From positions 1 through 52,447 of the forward strand of contig CALWGP010000004.1 in NCBI GenBank assembly GCA_944380095.1: DNA of 52,447 nucleotides, given 5' to 3'. Below are positions 1-8,668 of this stretch, in pieces. The notes beneath the pieces are model-generated. The model saw nothing but the letters and a program-made list of their open reading frames with translations. It was not told where the DNA came from and ran no database searches. The DNA is from an uncultured Lachnospiraceae bacterium. Its GTDB lineage: Bacteria; Bacillota; Clostridia; Lachnospirales; Lachnospiraceae. Within the stretch, counting starts at the first letter, position 1. Each line of letters starts with the position of its first letter. The translations under genes were made by a program, and so were the position numbers.

Positions 1-11
1 CAGCAAGGGAC

Positions 12-40
12 TTGCGAAAAGGACGCCGGGACGGTATACT
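12..40 (+). promoter_or_regulatory. Sigma-A-type promoter for the SGNH/acyltransferase pair
   Basis: A -35 box TTGCGA (12-17) and a -10 box TATACT (35-40) are separated by 17 bases. The predicted transcript starts near base 47 and runs through the hairpin leader at 71-100 into the SGNH gene. Confidence 0.7.
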
Positions 41-70
41 GAATTGACGAAACAGACGAAAAAGAAAGAC

Positions 71-100
71 GTCGGAGCGATTTTTGCTCCGATATGGAGG
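71..100 (+). promoter_or_regulatory. Hairpin plus Shine-Dalgarno leader element, copy 1
   Basis: GTCGGAGC (71-78) and GCTCCGAT (86-93) form an 8-bp stem including one G-U pair, with a 7-base loop. The stem is followed at once by the Shine-Dalgarno GGAGG (96-100). CTCC at 87-90 could instead pair with GGAG at 96-99, so two mutually exclusive folds can be drawn. The element recurs at 48213-48242 in front of the GH3 gene with a different loop. Confidence 0.65.
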
Positions 101-105
101 AGAAA

Positions 106-1107
106 ATGAAAGCGGGATGGAAAAAGTTTCTTGGACTTGCCGTGGCCTTTTTTTGCTTTTGCATTATGGGGGAAGGCACGGTGCTGGCAGCTTCCCAGGG
201 GGGTGGTCATACGGTGACGCCCTTAACTGCGGCCATGGTTGCCGCATGTCCGGTGTCCGTTTATGCGCAGGCGGACGGGACGGACGAAGCAGGAAAGCTG
301 GAAACAGGACAGGTAGTCAATGTTTGCGGCCTGGCGGACAGCGGACGGTATGAGATCGTTTACGGCATGGGGATTTGTTATGTGGACGCGGCCAATATGA
401 CGGAGGTGCCGGTGGATACTGCGATGAAGGATGCGCTGGCGGCGCAGGCGGAGGCGATCCGCCAGTATGCGGCCGCGCAGGCCCAGGCAGCGGCGCAGCA
501 GGCAGCCCAGGCGGCGCAGCAAGCAGCCCAGGCAGCCGCAGCCGCGCAGCAGCAGGCGGCCCTTCAGAACGCGGCACAGAATGTTGTGCCGGGCAGCGGG
601 AACCTGATCTTTGTGGGGGATTCCCGCACCGGGCAGATGGGCAACGCGGTGGGCGGGCCTGCCGCCTGGCCCGGGACGGCCTTTGTATCCTGCTACGGGG
701 GCGGGGTGGAGTGGCTGTCCACCCCCCAGGCGAAAAAGGACATCGATCAGTACGTGACGCCGGGTTCCGTGATCATTATCAACTACGGGGTCAACGACCT
801 GTCCAAACATAATGAATACATCGCTGTCATCAACCGCTACAGCCAGGAGTGGCGCAGCAAGGGGGCGACGGTATTTTTTGCCACGGTAGGGCCCGTGGGG
901 GAAAACCAGTACGGAAAGCGCAACTGGGCGGTGGAGTATTTTAACAACCAGCTGGCCGGGAGGCTGGACGGGGGGATCGGACGGATCGACCTGTATGGTT
1001 ATCTTACGGCGGCAGGGTATCAGACCACTTCGGACGGCCTGCACTACACCCCGGCTACCTATGCGGTCATGTTCCGGTTCCTGATGCAGAGCGTGGGCCG
1101 GGTGTGA
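106..1107 (+). CDS. Secreted SGNH-fold (GDSL-like) esterase/acetylesterase candidate
   Basis: The protein has 333 aa. The start at 106 is preferred over the in-frame ATG at 94 because GGAGG at 96-100 lies five bases before it. The N-terminus is a signal peptide ending near residue 28 (VLAA). An SH3-like stretch follows (about 45-105), then an Ala/Gln-rich helix (about 110-165) that is probably a stalk. The C-terminal half is an SGNH hydrolase with block I GDSR (nucleophile Ser), NYGVND, and the closing SDGLHY with Asp and His. Such enzymes remove or transfer acyl groups on surface glycans. The membrane acyltransferase gene starts four bases downstream, so the two probably modify the same polymer. 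The substrate cannot be read from the sequence. Confidence 0.75.
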   Translation: MKAGWKKFLGLAVAFFCFCIMGEGTVLAASQGGGHTVTPLTAAMVAACPVSVYAQADGTDEAGKLETGQVVNVCGLADSGRYEIVYGMGICYVDAANMTEVPVDTAMKDALAAQAEAIRQYAAAQAQAAAQQAAQAAQQAAQAAAAAQQQAALQNAAQNVVPGSGNLIFVGDSRTGQMGNAVGGPAAWPGTAFVSCYGGGVEWLSTPQAKKDIDQYVTPGSVIIINYGVNDLSKHNEYIAVINRYSQEWRSKGATVFFATVGPVGENQYGKRNWAVEYFNNQLAGRLDGGIGRIDLYGYLTAAGYQTTSDGLHYTPATYAVMFRFLMQSVGRV

Positions 1108-1111
1108 CGGT

Positions 1112-2131
1112 ATGACAAAGCGATACGGCAATATCCGGGTTTTGCGGGTGCTGGCCTGCCTGGCCGTCCTGATTACCCATCTGGCCCCCAAAATGGGAGC
1201 CCAGGGGCTTGCGGCAGACCTGGCCAATCTGGGCGCGTCAGGGGTTTACCTGTTTTTTCTGATCAGCGGCTTTCTGGCGTGCGCAGAACGGATGCAGGAA
1301 AAAGGGGGGATTGCCATATATTACATCAAACGGGCCTTTCGGATCCTTCCTTTGTATTATGCGGTGGTCCTTTACAACATGGCGCTTCACGGGCTGGTTT
1401 TAAAGGATGTCCCGCCGGATCCCGGCGGGCTGTACTGGCTGCGGTACTTTTTTTGCACCAACGCCTTCCTTCCTGCGCCGGACAACTTCTGGGGGAATCT
1501 AAGCGCCACCTGGACCGTCAGCCTGTTTATGGCCTTTTACCTGTGCGCCCCTTTTCTGAAAAAAGCGGTGCGGGACGTAAAGAGCGGGATCCTATTGTAT
1601 CTGGCCGCGGTGGCCCTTCGTTACCTGTGGGCCGGACTGGGACTGTCTTCTTATATGATGTTTTTTCATTACCTGCACTTTTTTGTGCTGGGTATGCTGG
1701 TATGGCAGCTGGGACAGCTGGGAAAGATTCGCGGCACAGTGGACGCGGCAGCAGTGGCCGCGTCGGTGTGGCTGGTTTTGGCTGCGACAGGACAAAAGGT
1801 GGATCCTTTCCTGCCCTGGAGCTGGCTGTTTGCCGGGATCACCCTGTTGACCGACGGTTTTTTTGCACAAAAGCAAGACGCAAAAAAAGGGACGGGACTG
1901 CTGCAAAAGGGGATCAGTCTGCTGGATTCCTATTCCTATTCCATCTACCTGGTCCATGCGGTGGTGCTGGATGCAGTGGAGATGCTGGCGGCACATATTT
2001 TCCTGCCGGGGCCGGCTGTCCTGGCCCTGACCCTTTCGCTGACTGCGGCCGGCTGTCTGGCGGCCCGCTTTCTGGTGGAACGGCCCGCCCAAAAGTTGGG
2101 AAGAAGGCTTGTGGACGCTGTCAGAATATGA
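1112..2131 (+). CDS. Acyltransferase family 3 membrane protein
   Basis: The 339-aa protein has about ten hydrophobic segments. Near the N-terminus it has the family pattern of an Arg-rich start followed by a catalytic-type His (ITHLAPK, about residue 23), then SGFL and a later RRL-type C-terminus. Acyltransferase 3 proteins move acetyl or other acyl groups across the membrane onto sugars of cell-wall or capsular polymers. The gene starts four bases after the SGNH gene. Known systems pair or fuse these two activities, which supports a shared O-acylation function. The acceptor is unknown. Confidence 0.8.
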   Translation: MTKRYGNIRVLRVLACLAVLITHLAPKMGAQGLAADLANLGASGVYLFFLISGFLACAERMQEKGGIAIYYIKRAFRILPLYYAVVLYNMALHGLVLKDVPPDPGGLYWLRYFFCTNAFLPAPDNFWGNLSATWTVSLFMAFYLCAPFLKKAVRDVKSGILLYLAAVALRYLWAGLGLSSYMMFFHYLHFFVLGMLVWQLGQLGKIRGTVDAAAVAASVWLVLAATGQKVDPFLPWSWLFAGITLLTDGFFAQKQDAKKGTGLLQKGISLLDSYSYSIYLVHAVVLDAVEMLAAHIFLPGPAVLALTLSLTAAGCLAARFLVERPAQKLGRRLVDAVRI

Positions 2132-2194
2132 TACCATCGATGAAAGAGACCGCCTGTTTTGGATGAAGGCGGCACAACGGAGAGGAGAACGGAT

Positions 2195-3121
2195 ATGATC
2201 AACAGACTGGTGGAGAAAATCAAAAAGACCGAAGCGCCTATCGTGGTGGGACTGGATCCGATGATGAAATTCATCCCGGAGCACATCAGGAAGGCGGCTT
2301 TTTTGGAATACGGGGAGACGCTTAAGGGGGCCGGGGAGGCCATCTGGCAGTACAACAAGGGGATTGTGGATGCGGTGTACGACTTAATCCCGGCGGTGAA
2401 GCCCCAGATCGCCATGTATGAGCAGTTCGGCATTGAAGGGCTGGTCGCCTTTAAAAAGACCGTGGACTACTGCAAGGAAAAGGGGCTTGTGGTCATCGGC
2501 GACGTAAAGCGCGGGGACATCGGCTCCACTTCCGAAGCCTATGCGGTGGCCCACCTGGGCAAGGTGGCTGTGGGAAGCCGGATGCTGCCTGCCTTTGACG
2601 AGGACTTTGCAACCGTGAACCCTTATCTTGGATCGGATGGGATCCAGCCGTTCCTGAAGGTCTGCAAGGAGGAGAAGAAGGGAATTTTCATCCTGGTTAA
2701 GACCTCCAATCCAAGCAGCGGGGAATTCCAGGACCGCCTGATCGACGGCAGGCCCCTGTATGAGATCGTGGGAGAAAAGGTGGACCAATGGGGCAGCCAG
2801 TGCATGGGAGAAGATTACAGCTATGTGGGCGCGGTGGTAGGCGCTACCTATCCGGAGATGGGGAAGGTGCTGCGCCGCCTGATGCCCAAATCCTATATCC
2901 TGGTGCCCGGATACGGGGCGCAGGGCGGAAAAGGCGCCGACCTGGTGCATTTCTTCAACGAAGACGGCCTGGGTGCGATCGTCAATTCCTCCAGGGGAAT
3001 CATCGCCGCCTATCAGCAGGAAAAGTACGAAAAGTTCGGCGCCGCCAACTACGCGGATGCTTCCCGGCAGGCCGTGCTGGATATGAAAGAGGATATCGCA
3101 CAGGCGCTGGCGGGCAGATAA
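2195..3121 (+). CDS. pyrF: Orotidine 5'-phosphate decarboxylase (type 2)
   Basis: The 308-aa protein catalyses the last step of UMP synthesis, OMP to UMP plus CO2. The catalytic motif DVKRGDIGST is present, and the length and N-terminus (VVGLDP) fit the longer type 2 PyrF family. The start at 2195 follows AGAGGAG at 2181-2187. An upstream in-frame ATG at 2159 has no Shine-Dalgarno. pyrE follows after 23 bases, so both late steps of the pyrimidine pathway are co-transcribed. The earlier pyr genes are not in the window. Confidence 0.95.
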   Translation: MINRLVEKIKKTEAPIVVGLDPMMKFIPEHIRKAAFLEYGETLKGAGEAIWQYNKGIVDAVYDLIPAVKPQIAMYEQFGIEGLVAFKKTVDYCKEKGLVVIGDVKRGDIGSTSEAYAVAHLGKVAVGSRMLPAFDEDFATVNPYLGSDGIQPFLKVCKEEKKGIFILVKTSNPSSGEFQDRLIDGRPLYEIVGEKVDQWGSQCMGEDYSYVGAVVGATYPEMGKVLRRLMPKSYILVPGYGAQGGKGADLVHFFNEDGLGAIVNSSRGIIAAYQQEKYEKFGAANYADASRQAVLDMKEDIAQALAGR

Positions 3122-3144
3122 GGGCATAAAAGGAGGTTTTGATC

Positions 3145-3822
3145 ATGGAACAGTATAAGCAGGAATTTATTGAATTTATGGTGGACAGCGACGTCCTCAA
3201 ATTCGGGGACTTTACGTTAAAGAGCGGGAGAAAATCCCCTTTCTTTATGAATGCCGGCGCCTATGTGACCGGGACACAGCTTCGCAGGCTGGGGGAATAT
3301 TACGCGAAAGCCATCCACGACAACTACGGCCTGGATTTTGACGTGCTTTTCGGGCCCGCCTATAAGGGGATTCCCCTGACCGTGGCTACCACCATGGCCA
3401 TCAGCGAGCTGTACGGCAAAGATATCCGTTACTGCTCCAACAGAAAAGAAGTCAAGGACCATGGCGATACCGGGATCCTCCTTGGAAGCAAGCTCAAAGA
3501 CGGGGACCGTGTGGTGATTATTGAAGACGTGACCACTTCCGGAAAATCCATCGAAGAGACGTTCCCTATTTTAAAAGCCCAGGCGGATGTAGAGATCGTG
3601 GGCCTGATGGTATCCTTAAACCGTATGGAGAAAGGGCTTTCCACAGACAAAAGCGCCCTGGAAGAGATCCGGGAAAAATACGGCTTTGAAGCCAGGGCCA
3701 TTGTTTCCATGGCGGAAGTGACGGAATATCTGTATCAGAAACCCTACAAAGGGAAAGTCTATATCGACGATGCGCAGAAGGCTGCCATCGACGCGTATTA
3801 CGAGCAGTACGGCGCAAAATAG
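3145..3822 (+). CDS. pyrE: Orotate phosphoribosyltransferase
   Basis: The 225-aa enzyme transfers the phosphoribosyl group of PRPP to orotate, giving OMP, the substrate of the preceding pyrF. The PRPP-binding signature IIEDVTTSGKS is intact and the size is normal. The start at 3145 is set by AGGAGG at 3131-3136. The in-frame TTG at 3139 is too close to it. The gene lies in a pyrF-pyrE operon that appears to continue into the two small membrane genes. Confidence 0.95.
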   Translation: MEQYKQEFIEFMVDSDVLKFGDFTLKSGRKSPFFMNAGAYVTGTQLRRLGEYYAKAIHDNYGLDFDVLFGPAYKGIPLTVATTMAISELYGKDIRYCSNRKEVKDHGDTGILLGSKLKDGDRVVIIEDVTTSGKSIEETFPILKAQADVEIVGLMVSLNRMEKGLSTDKSALEEIREKYGFEARAIVSMAEVTEYLYQKPYKGKVYIDDAQKAAIDAYYEQYGAK

Positions 3823-3833
3823 GAGGATTTTCC

Positions 3834-3986
3834 ATGGAAGAAAAGATCTATAAGCTGATGTGCGGAAACGGGGCGCTCAACATTGCCGTGGGCATTGCGG
3901 TGATGGTTACCGGGATCGTCAGCGGCGTGCTCCTTATTGTCGGCGGCGCGAAGCTGCTGGCGGGAAAGAACCGGATCCTGTTTTAG
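3834..3986 (+). CDS. Small single-pass membrane protein, 50 aa
   Basis: The frame starts at ATG 3834 behind AGGAGG (3821-3826) and ends at TAG 3984-3986. It encodes a short charged N-terminus (MEEKIYKLMCGNGA), one long hydrophobic segment (about residues 15-45, rich in Val, Ile and Gly) and a basic tail ending KNRILF. The next gene begins nine bases later with its own Shine-Dalgarno. I do not recognise a family. The clear ribosome binding site and tight packing are the main evidence that it is real. Confidence 0.65.
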   Translation: MEEKIYKLMCGNGALNIAVGIAVMVTGIVSGVLLIVGGAKLLAGKNRILF

Positions 3987-3995
3987 GGAGGAAAA

Positions 3996-4316
3996 ATGGC
4001 GCGCAGAGGTTATATTTTTACCGACAAAAAGGAATCGAAACAAGGGATTCTGTCTTCGGTCCTGGGGGCGCTGTCCTTGGCTTCGCTGATTGCAGCGGTG
4101 TATCTGACGTTTCAAAACCAGGGGGTCGCGCCCGTAAAGTACGGCGTTGTCGGACTTCTTTGCCTGATCTTTTCCGGGACAGGGCTGACCCTTGGCATTC
4201 TGGCCCGGATGGAAGAGGATAAGTTTTATCTGTTCGCCTGGGTGGGGATTGTGCTGAACCTGCTCACCCTGGCGGGCATCAGTTTTATTTTGTATGCGGG
4301 AGCGTATGGATTATGA
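3996..4316 (+). CDS. Small three-helix membrane protein, resembles DUF6142
   Basis: The 106-aa protein begins with a soluble basic stretch (RRGYIFTDKKESKQGI), followed by three hydrophobic segments at about 18-38, 47-67 and 80-102. The N-terminal pattern and layout resemble uncharacterised Lachnospiraceae proteins that I recall as DUF6142; I could not check this. GGAGG at 3986-3990 precedes the start. The gene overlaps the next by four bases, so translation is probably coupled to the M29-like protein. The function is unknown. Confidence 0.65.
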   Translation: MARRGYIFTDKKESKQGILSSVLGALSLASLIAAVYLTFQNQGVAPVKYGVVGLLCLIFSGTGLTLGILARMEEDKFYLFAWVGIVLNLLTLAGISFILYAGAYGL

Positions 4317-6373
4317 CAGTATTGGAAGAACGTTTTTCCCTGGCGGCAGAGCGGACGGGGCAGATCCCGTCCGAGGGCGCGCTGGGGAATGCTTTTGACG
4401 GCTTTTTTTCGGAAAACGCAGAGTATCTGGCCGTGATGGCGGAGGAATATGAGTGGATCCGCAAAGGAAGCTTACGGACGGCGGACTTAGAAGAGCTGAA
4501 ACGGCATAACGAAATCTGCTTTATCGACCTGCTGGGGAAAAATTATGATACCAGCTATGCCAACCCGGCCTGGGCGGTCAAATGTTTGGGGGAGGAGTTC
4601 GGCCCCCTTTTAAGCGCGGTTTGCGCCGAGCTGCACAGCCTGCCGGCTTTTGTGTACGAGCAGGACCTGGAGTCGGTGGTGATCCGGATGGAGCTGTTTT
4701 TGGAGATCTACCAGGCTTTTGTCTGCGCAAAGCAGGAGAAAGACAGCCTGCCGGAGCGAAAAGAGATCCAGGAGATCTTTTACTGGTTTGCCAGCGACTA
4801 TGCGGAAACCATGGCGGAAAAGTCTGTGGCGGATGCGGTGGACTGGGAGAGGGATTTTGCGAAAAAAATTGTGGAAGAAAGCGACCTGTCCGATCTAAGG
4901 TACCTGTTCTTTTACGGGGAATATATTGCGGACGACCAGTGGAAGATGGCACAGCATTTAAACAGCCTGTCCGGGGAAACCCTGCAAAAGATCGCGGATG
5001 CCTATACGGAAGGATTCCGGAAGGGATTTGAAGTGGCCGGAAAGCCGCTGGAGAAAAAAAAGAGCGTCAATATCCGGTATCCTGTGGGATTTGAACGTAT
5101 GGTAAAGCTTGCCATGGAAAACTTCCGGAAGATGGGACTGGAACCCATCCTTTACCGGGCGCCGTCCAGTTTCCTGGAAGGACGCAGCGTCTATAAAAAC
5201 GGTTATTTCGGGGCGGCGGTGAACCGGCAGTTCGACTATGACCACGACGATGACCAGGCCCTGTTTTTGGATAAAAAGTTTGTCCACCGCAAGCTGGAAT
5301 GCCGGAAAAACGCCTGGGAAACCTACCGGGAAAAAGCGGCGCTGCATGCGGGGCCGGCTGTGATCGAGTGCTTCGGGGAACAGCCTTTTGAACCCGTGGG
5401 CAAGCCGGAGAAACTGCAGCTGTCCAAAGAACAGCAGAAGCTGTCCGTGGAGTACCGCAGCCAGGCGGGCATCCTGTCCAACCGCTATATCGACCCGGAG
5501 GAACGCAGCTTTACGATTATCGCCTTCCCGATTCCCCAGATCGGACCGGATTTTCCGGCGATTTTTGATGAAATTTTAAAGATCAATACATTGGATTCCG
5601 GACTTTATGAGACCATCCAGCAGCGCATCATCGACGTGCTGGACCGGGCGCAGTATATCAGGATCCGGGGGATGGGGGACAACCGTACCGATATGAAGGT
5701 AATGCTGCATTCCCTGAAAGACTCCGCAAGGGAGACCAATTTTGAAAACTGTGTGGCGGACGTCAATATCCCGGTGGGGGAAGTGTTCACCTCCCCGGTT
5801 TTAAAAGGGACGGAAGGGACGCTGCATGTGACAAGCGTCTATCTCAACGGCCTGCTCTACCGGGACCTTGAGCTGACCTTTTTAGACGGGATGATTTCGG
5901 ACTATAACTGCAAAAATTTCGAAGACCCAAAGGAAAACCGCAAGCTTTTGGAAGATACGGTGCTGTTCCATCATCCGAGCCTGCCGCTGGGAGAGTTTGC
6001 CATCGGCACCAATACCACGGCCTATATGACGGCAAGACGGTTTGATATCAACGACAAAATGCCCATCCTTATTGCGGAGAAAATGGGCCCTCATTTTGCG
6101 GTGGGGGACACCTGCTACTGCCATGAGGAGGACCGGATGACCTACAACCCGGACGGGAAAGCGATTATCGCCCGGGATAACGAAGTGTCCGCCCTGCGCC
6201 GGGAAGATCCGCAGAAAGCTTATTTTAACTGCCATACGGATATTACCATTCCCTACGACGAGCTGGGGGAAGTGACCGCGGTGGCGGCGGACGGGACGCA
6301 GTACCCGCTGATCCGGGAGGGGCGTTTTGTCCTGGAAGGGGCGCAGGAACTGAACGTGCCGTTTTATTCTTGA
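4313..6373 (+). CDS. Divergent M29-type (thermophilic) aminopeptidase-like protein
   Basis: The 686-aa cytoplasmic protein is longer than classical M29 aminopeptidases of about 410 aa. Its C-terminal half shows M29-like features: LPLGEFAIGTN, then AEKMGPHFAVGDTC with a Glu and a His, then NCHTDITIPY with a His/Asp pair, which together could bind two metals. The N-terminal 250 aa are helical and I cannot assign them. The gene is the last of the pyr cluster, overlapping the preceding membrane gene by four bases, and a new promoter for purE follows it. Peptidase activity is an inference from motif order. Confidence 0.6.
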   Translation: MTVLEERFSLAAERTGQIPSEGALGNAFDGFFSENAEYLAVMAEEYEWIRKGSLRTADLEELKRHNEICFIDLLGKNYDTSYANPAWAVKCLGEEFGPLLSAVCAELHSLPAFVYEQDLESVVIRMELFLEIYQAFVCAKQEKDSLPERKEIQEIFYWFASDYAETMAEKSVADAVDWERDFAKKIVEESDLSDLRYLFFYGEYIADDQWKMAQHLNSLSGETLQKIADAYTEGFRKGFEVAGKPLEKKKSVNIRYPVGFERMVKLAMENFRKMGLEPILYRAPSSFLEGRSVYKNGYFGAAVNRQFDYDHDDDQALFLDKKFVHRKLECRKNAWETYREKAALHAGPAVIECFGEQPFEPVGKPEKLQLSKEQQKLSVEYRSQAGILSNRYIDPEERSFTIIAFPIPQIGPDFPAIFDEILKINTLDSGLYETIQQRIIDVLDRAQYIRIRGMGDNRTDMKVMLHSLKDSARETNFENCVADVNIPVGEVFTSPVLKGTEGTLHVTSVYLNGLLYRDLELTFLDGMISDYNCKNFEDPKENRKLLEDTVLFHHPSLPLGEFAIGTNTTAYMTARRFDINDKMPILIAEKMGPHFAVGDTCYCHEEDRMTYNPDGKAIIARDNEVSALRREDPQKAYFNCHTDITIPYDELGEVTAVAADGTQYPLIREGRFVLEGAQELNVPFYS

Positions 6374-6382
6374 AAGAAACAG

Positions 6383-6411
6383 TTGCATTAAAAAGACAAG
6401 TTTAGTACACT
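6383..6411 (+). promoter_or_regulatory. Promoter of the purE-purM-purN-purD operon
   Basis: TTGCAT (6383-6388) and TACACT (6406-6411) are spaced by 17 bases. Downstream, TGTAGG (6411-6416) can pair with CCTACA (6442-6447), giving a short hairpin in the leader before the purE Shine-Dalgarno. I see no purine riboswitch core. Confidence 0.65.
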
Positions 6412-6471
6412 GTAGGGTGAAAAGTTTCGACAAAATGGAACCTACAAAAGGAAACCAGGAGGAGATCAGAT

Positions 6472-6978
6472 ATGGCACAGGTCAGTATCGTGATGGGCAG
6501 CGATTCCGATATGCCCGTTATGGCAAAGGCGGCGGAGATTCTGGACCGGTTCGGCATTTCCTATGAAATGCGGATCATTTCAGCGCATCGTATGCCGGAT
6601 ACATTTTTCGAATATGCAAAGACCGCGCAAGAGCGCGGCGTGAAGGTGATTATTGCGGGAGCGGGGATGGCGGCCCATCTTCCGGGCATGTGCGCGGCGC
6701 TTTTCCCCCTGCCTGTGATCGGGATTCCCATGCACACCACCTCCCTGGGCGGAAGGGATTCCCTCTATTCCATCGTACAGATGCCTTCCGGCATCCCGGT
6801 GGCTACGGTGGCGATTAACGGGGGAGCCAATGCGGGGATTTTGGCAGCCAAGATCCTGGCGGTTTCCGATCCTGCGCTTTTGCAGAAGCTGAAAGAATAC
6901 AGCGAGGAAATGAAGGAAGGCGTCCTCAAAAAAGACGAAAAGCTTAAGGAGACGGGCTGGGCAAATTACGCAAAATAA
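6472..6978 (+). CDS. purE: N5-carboxyaminoimidazole ribonucleotide mutase
   Basis: The 168-aa enzyme converts N5-CAIR to CAIR in purine synthesis. The class I hallmarks are present: GSDSD at the N-terminus, SAHRMPD with the catalytic-type His, and the GMAAHLPG loop. AGGAGG precedes the ATG by about nine bases. It leads the operon purE-purM-purN-purD. purK, which makes the substrate N5-CAIR, is not in the window. Confidence 0.95.
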   Translation: MAQVSIVMGSDSDMPVMAKAAEILDRFGISYEMRIISAHRMPDTFFEYAKTAQERGVKVIIAGAGMAAHLPGMCAALFPLPVIGIPMHTTSLGGRDSLYSIVQMPSGIPVATVAINGGANAGILAAKILAVSDPALLQKLKEYSEEMKEGVLKKDEKLKETGWANYAK

Positions 6979-7025
6979 GAGGAGCGGCTGCGTTGTGAGC
7001 GCACCGGGATAAGACAGGAGGATAT

Positions 7026-8051
7026 ATGGATTATAAGAGTTCTGGCGTGGATATTGAAGCCGGATATAAGTCGGTGGAACTGATGAAGGAGCACGTCAAA
7101 AAGACGATGCGTCCGGAGGTGCTTGGAGGAATCGGCGGATTTTCCGGCGCGTTTTCCATGGAAAAATTCAAGGGAATGGAAAAGCCCACGCTGGTTTCCG
7201 GCACGGATGGGGTCGGCACCAAGCTGAAACTGGCATTTTTGATGGACAAACATGACACGGTGGGGATCGACTGCGTGGCGATGTGCGTCAACGATATCGC
7301 CTGCGCCGGCGGGGAACCGCTGTTTTTCCTGGATTATATCGCATGCGGGAAAAATGTTCCCGAAAAGATCGCCCAGATTGTCAAAGGCGTGGCGGACGGC
7401 TGTCTCCAGGCACAGGCGGCCCTGATCGGAGGGGAAACTGCGGAGATGCCCGGTTTTTACCCGGAAGACGAATACGATCTGGCGGGCTTTGCGGTAGGCG
7501 TAGTGGACGAAAAGGACCTGATTACCGGCAAAGACCTCAAAGCCGGCGACGTCCTGATCGGGATGGCCAGCTCCGGCGTACATTCCAACGGCTTTTCCCT
7601 TGTGCGCAAAGTATTTGATATGACGGCGGAAAACCTGAATACCTACTATGACGAACTGGGCGCGACACTGGGAGAGGCCCTGCTTGCACCTACGAAGATC
7701 TACGTAAAAGCGCTAAAGGCCGTGAAGGAAGCAGGCGTTGTCGTCAAAGCCTGCAGCCATATTACCGGCGGCGGATTTTATGAAAATGTGCCCCGGATGT
7801 TAAAAGACGGCACCCGTGCCGTGATCCGCAAAGACAGCTATGAAGTTCCCGCCATTTTCCGCCTTCTGGCCGGATACGGGAACATTGAAGAAAAAATCAT
7901 GTACAACACATACAACATGGGGATCGGTATGATCGTAGCCGTGGATCCCGCCGATGCAGACAGGACCATGGAAGCCATGCGCGCGGCCGGCGAGACCCCC
8001 TATGTGATCGGTTCCATCGAGGAAGGGGAAAAAGGAGTTACCTTATGTTAA
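7026..8051 (+). CDS. purM: Phosphoribosylformylglycinamidine cyclo-ligase (AIR synthetase)
   Basis: The 341-aa enzyme closes the imidazole ring, FGAM plus ATP to AIR. The family features are intact: [14 protein letters not shown] near the N-terminus, [19 protein letters not shown], and [21 protein letters not shown] lies just before the start. The stop lies inside purN (seven-base overlap), so translation is probably coupled. Confidence 0.96.
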   Translation: MDYKSSGVDIEAGYKSVELMKEHVKKTMRPEVLGGIGGFSGAFSMEKFKGMEKPTLVSGTDGVGTKLKLAFLMDKHDTVGIDCVAMCVNDIACAGGEPLFFLDYIACGKNVPEKIAQIVKGVADGCLQAQAALIGGETAEMPGFYPEDEYDLAGFAVGVVDEKDLITGKDLKAGDVLIGMASSGVHSNGFSLVRKVFDMTAENLNTYYDELGATLGEALLAPTKIYVKALKAVKEAGVVVKACSHITGGGFYENVPRMLKDGTRAVIRKDSYEVPAIFRLLAGYGNIEEKIMYNTYNMGIGMIVAVDPADADRTMEAMRAAGETPYVIGSIEEGEKGVTLC

Positions 8052-8668
8052 AACTTCTGGTCTGTGTTTCGGGAGGGGGGACCAACCTCCAGGCGATTCT
8101 GGACGCAGTGGATTCCGGGAAGATTTCCAATGCCCGCGTGGAAGCGGTGATCAGCAACAACGCGGGCGCCTATGCCTTAAAGCGGGCGGAAGCAAAAGGA
8201 ATTTTGGCCTGCTGCATTTCCCCGAAACAGTATGAAAGCAGGGAAGCGTTCAACCGGGCGCTGACGCAGAAGGCGCTGGAACTTTCGCCGGACCTGATTG
8301 TGCTGGCAGGTTTTTTGGTGGCGGTTCCGGAAGAAATGATCCGCGCTTTCGAAAACCGGATCATCAACATCCACCCGTCCCTGATCCCCTCTTTCTGCGG
8401 AGTGGGCTATTACGGCCTGCACGTGCATGAGGCGGTCCTTGCCCGCGGCGTAAAAGTGACGGGGGCTACCGTGCATTTTGTGGACTGCGGGATGGATACG
8501 GGACCGATCCTTCTGCAAAAGGCGGTGGAGGTCCGTCAGGACGATACGCCAAAGACCCTGCAGGAGCGCGTGATGGAAGAAGCGGAGTGGCAGATCCTGC
8601 CTAAGGCCATTGACCTGATTGCAGGCGGCAGGGTGACGATAGAAGAAGGAAAGGCGAAGATCCTATGA
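8045..8668 (+). CDS. purN: Phosphoribosylglycinamide formyltransferase
   Basis: The 207-aa enzyme transfers a formyl group from 10-formyl-THF to GAR. It shows the N-terminal [11 protein letters not shown] loop that binds the nucleotide, the catalytic block [12 protein letters not shown] (Asn and His), and [17 protein letters not shown] with the catalytic Asp. The length is normal. It overlaps purM by seven bases and purD by four. Confidence 0.95.
   Translation: MLKLLVCVSGGGTNLQAILDAVDSGKISNARVEAVISNNAGAYALKRAEAKGILACCISPKQYESREAFNRALTQKALELSPDLIVLAGFLVAVPEEMIRAFENRIINIHPSLIPSFCGVGYYGLHVHEAVLARGVKVTGATVHFVDCGMDTGPILLQKAVEVRQDDTPKTLQERVMEEAEWQILPKAIDLIAGGRVTIEEGKAKIL

Noticed and set aside
223..1227. 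Long minus-strand frame over the SGNH gene
   Set aside because: It is rich in Arg, Cys, His and Pro, has no ribosome binding site and runs antisense to a gene with clear family motifs.
6374..6471. Purine or PRPP riboswitch before purE
   Set aside because: The leader is only about 60 bases and has a single short hairpin; no known riboswitch core is visible.
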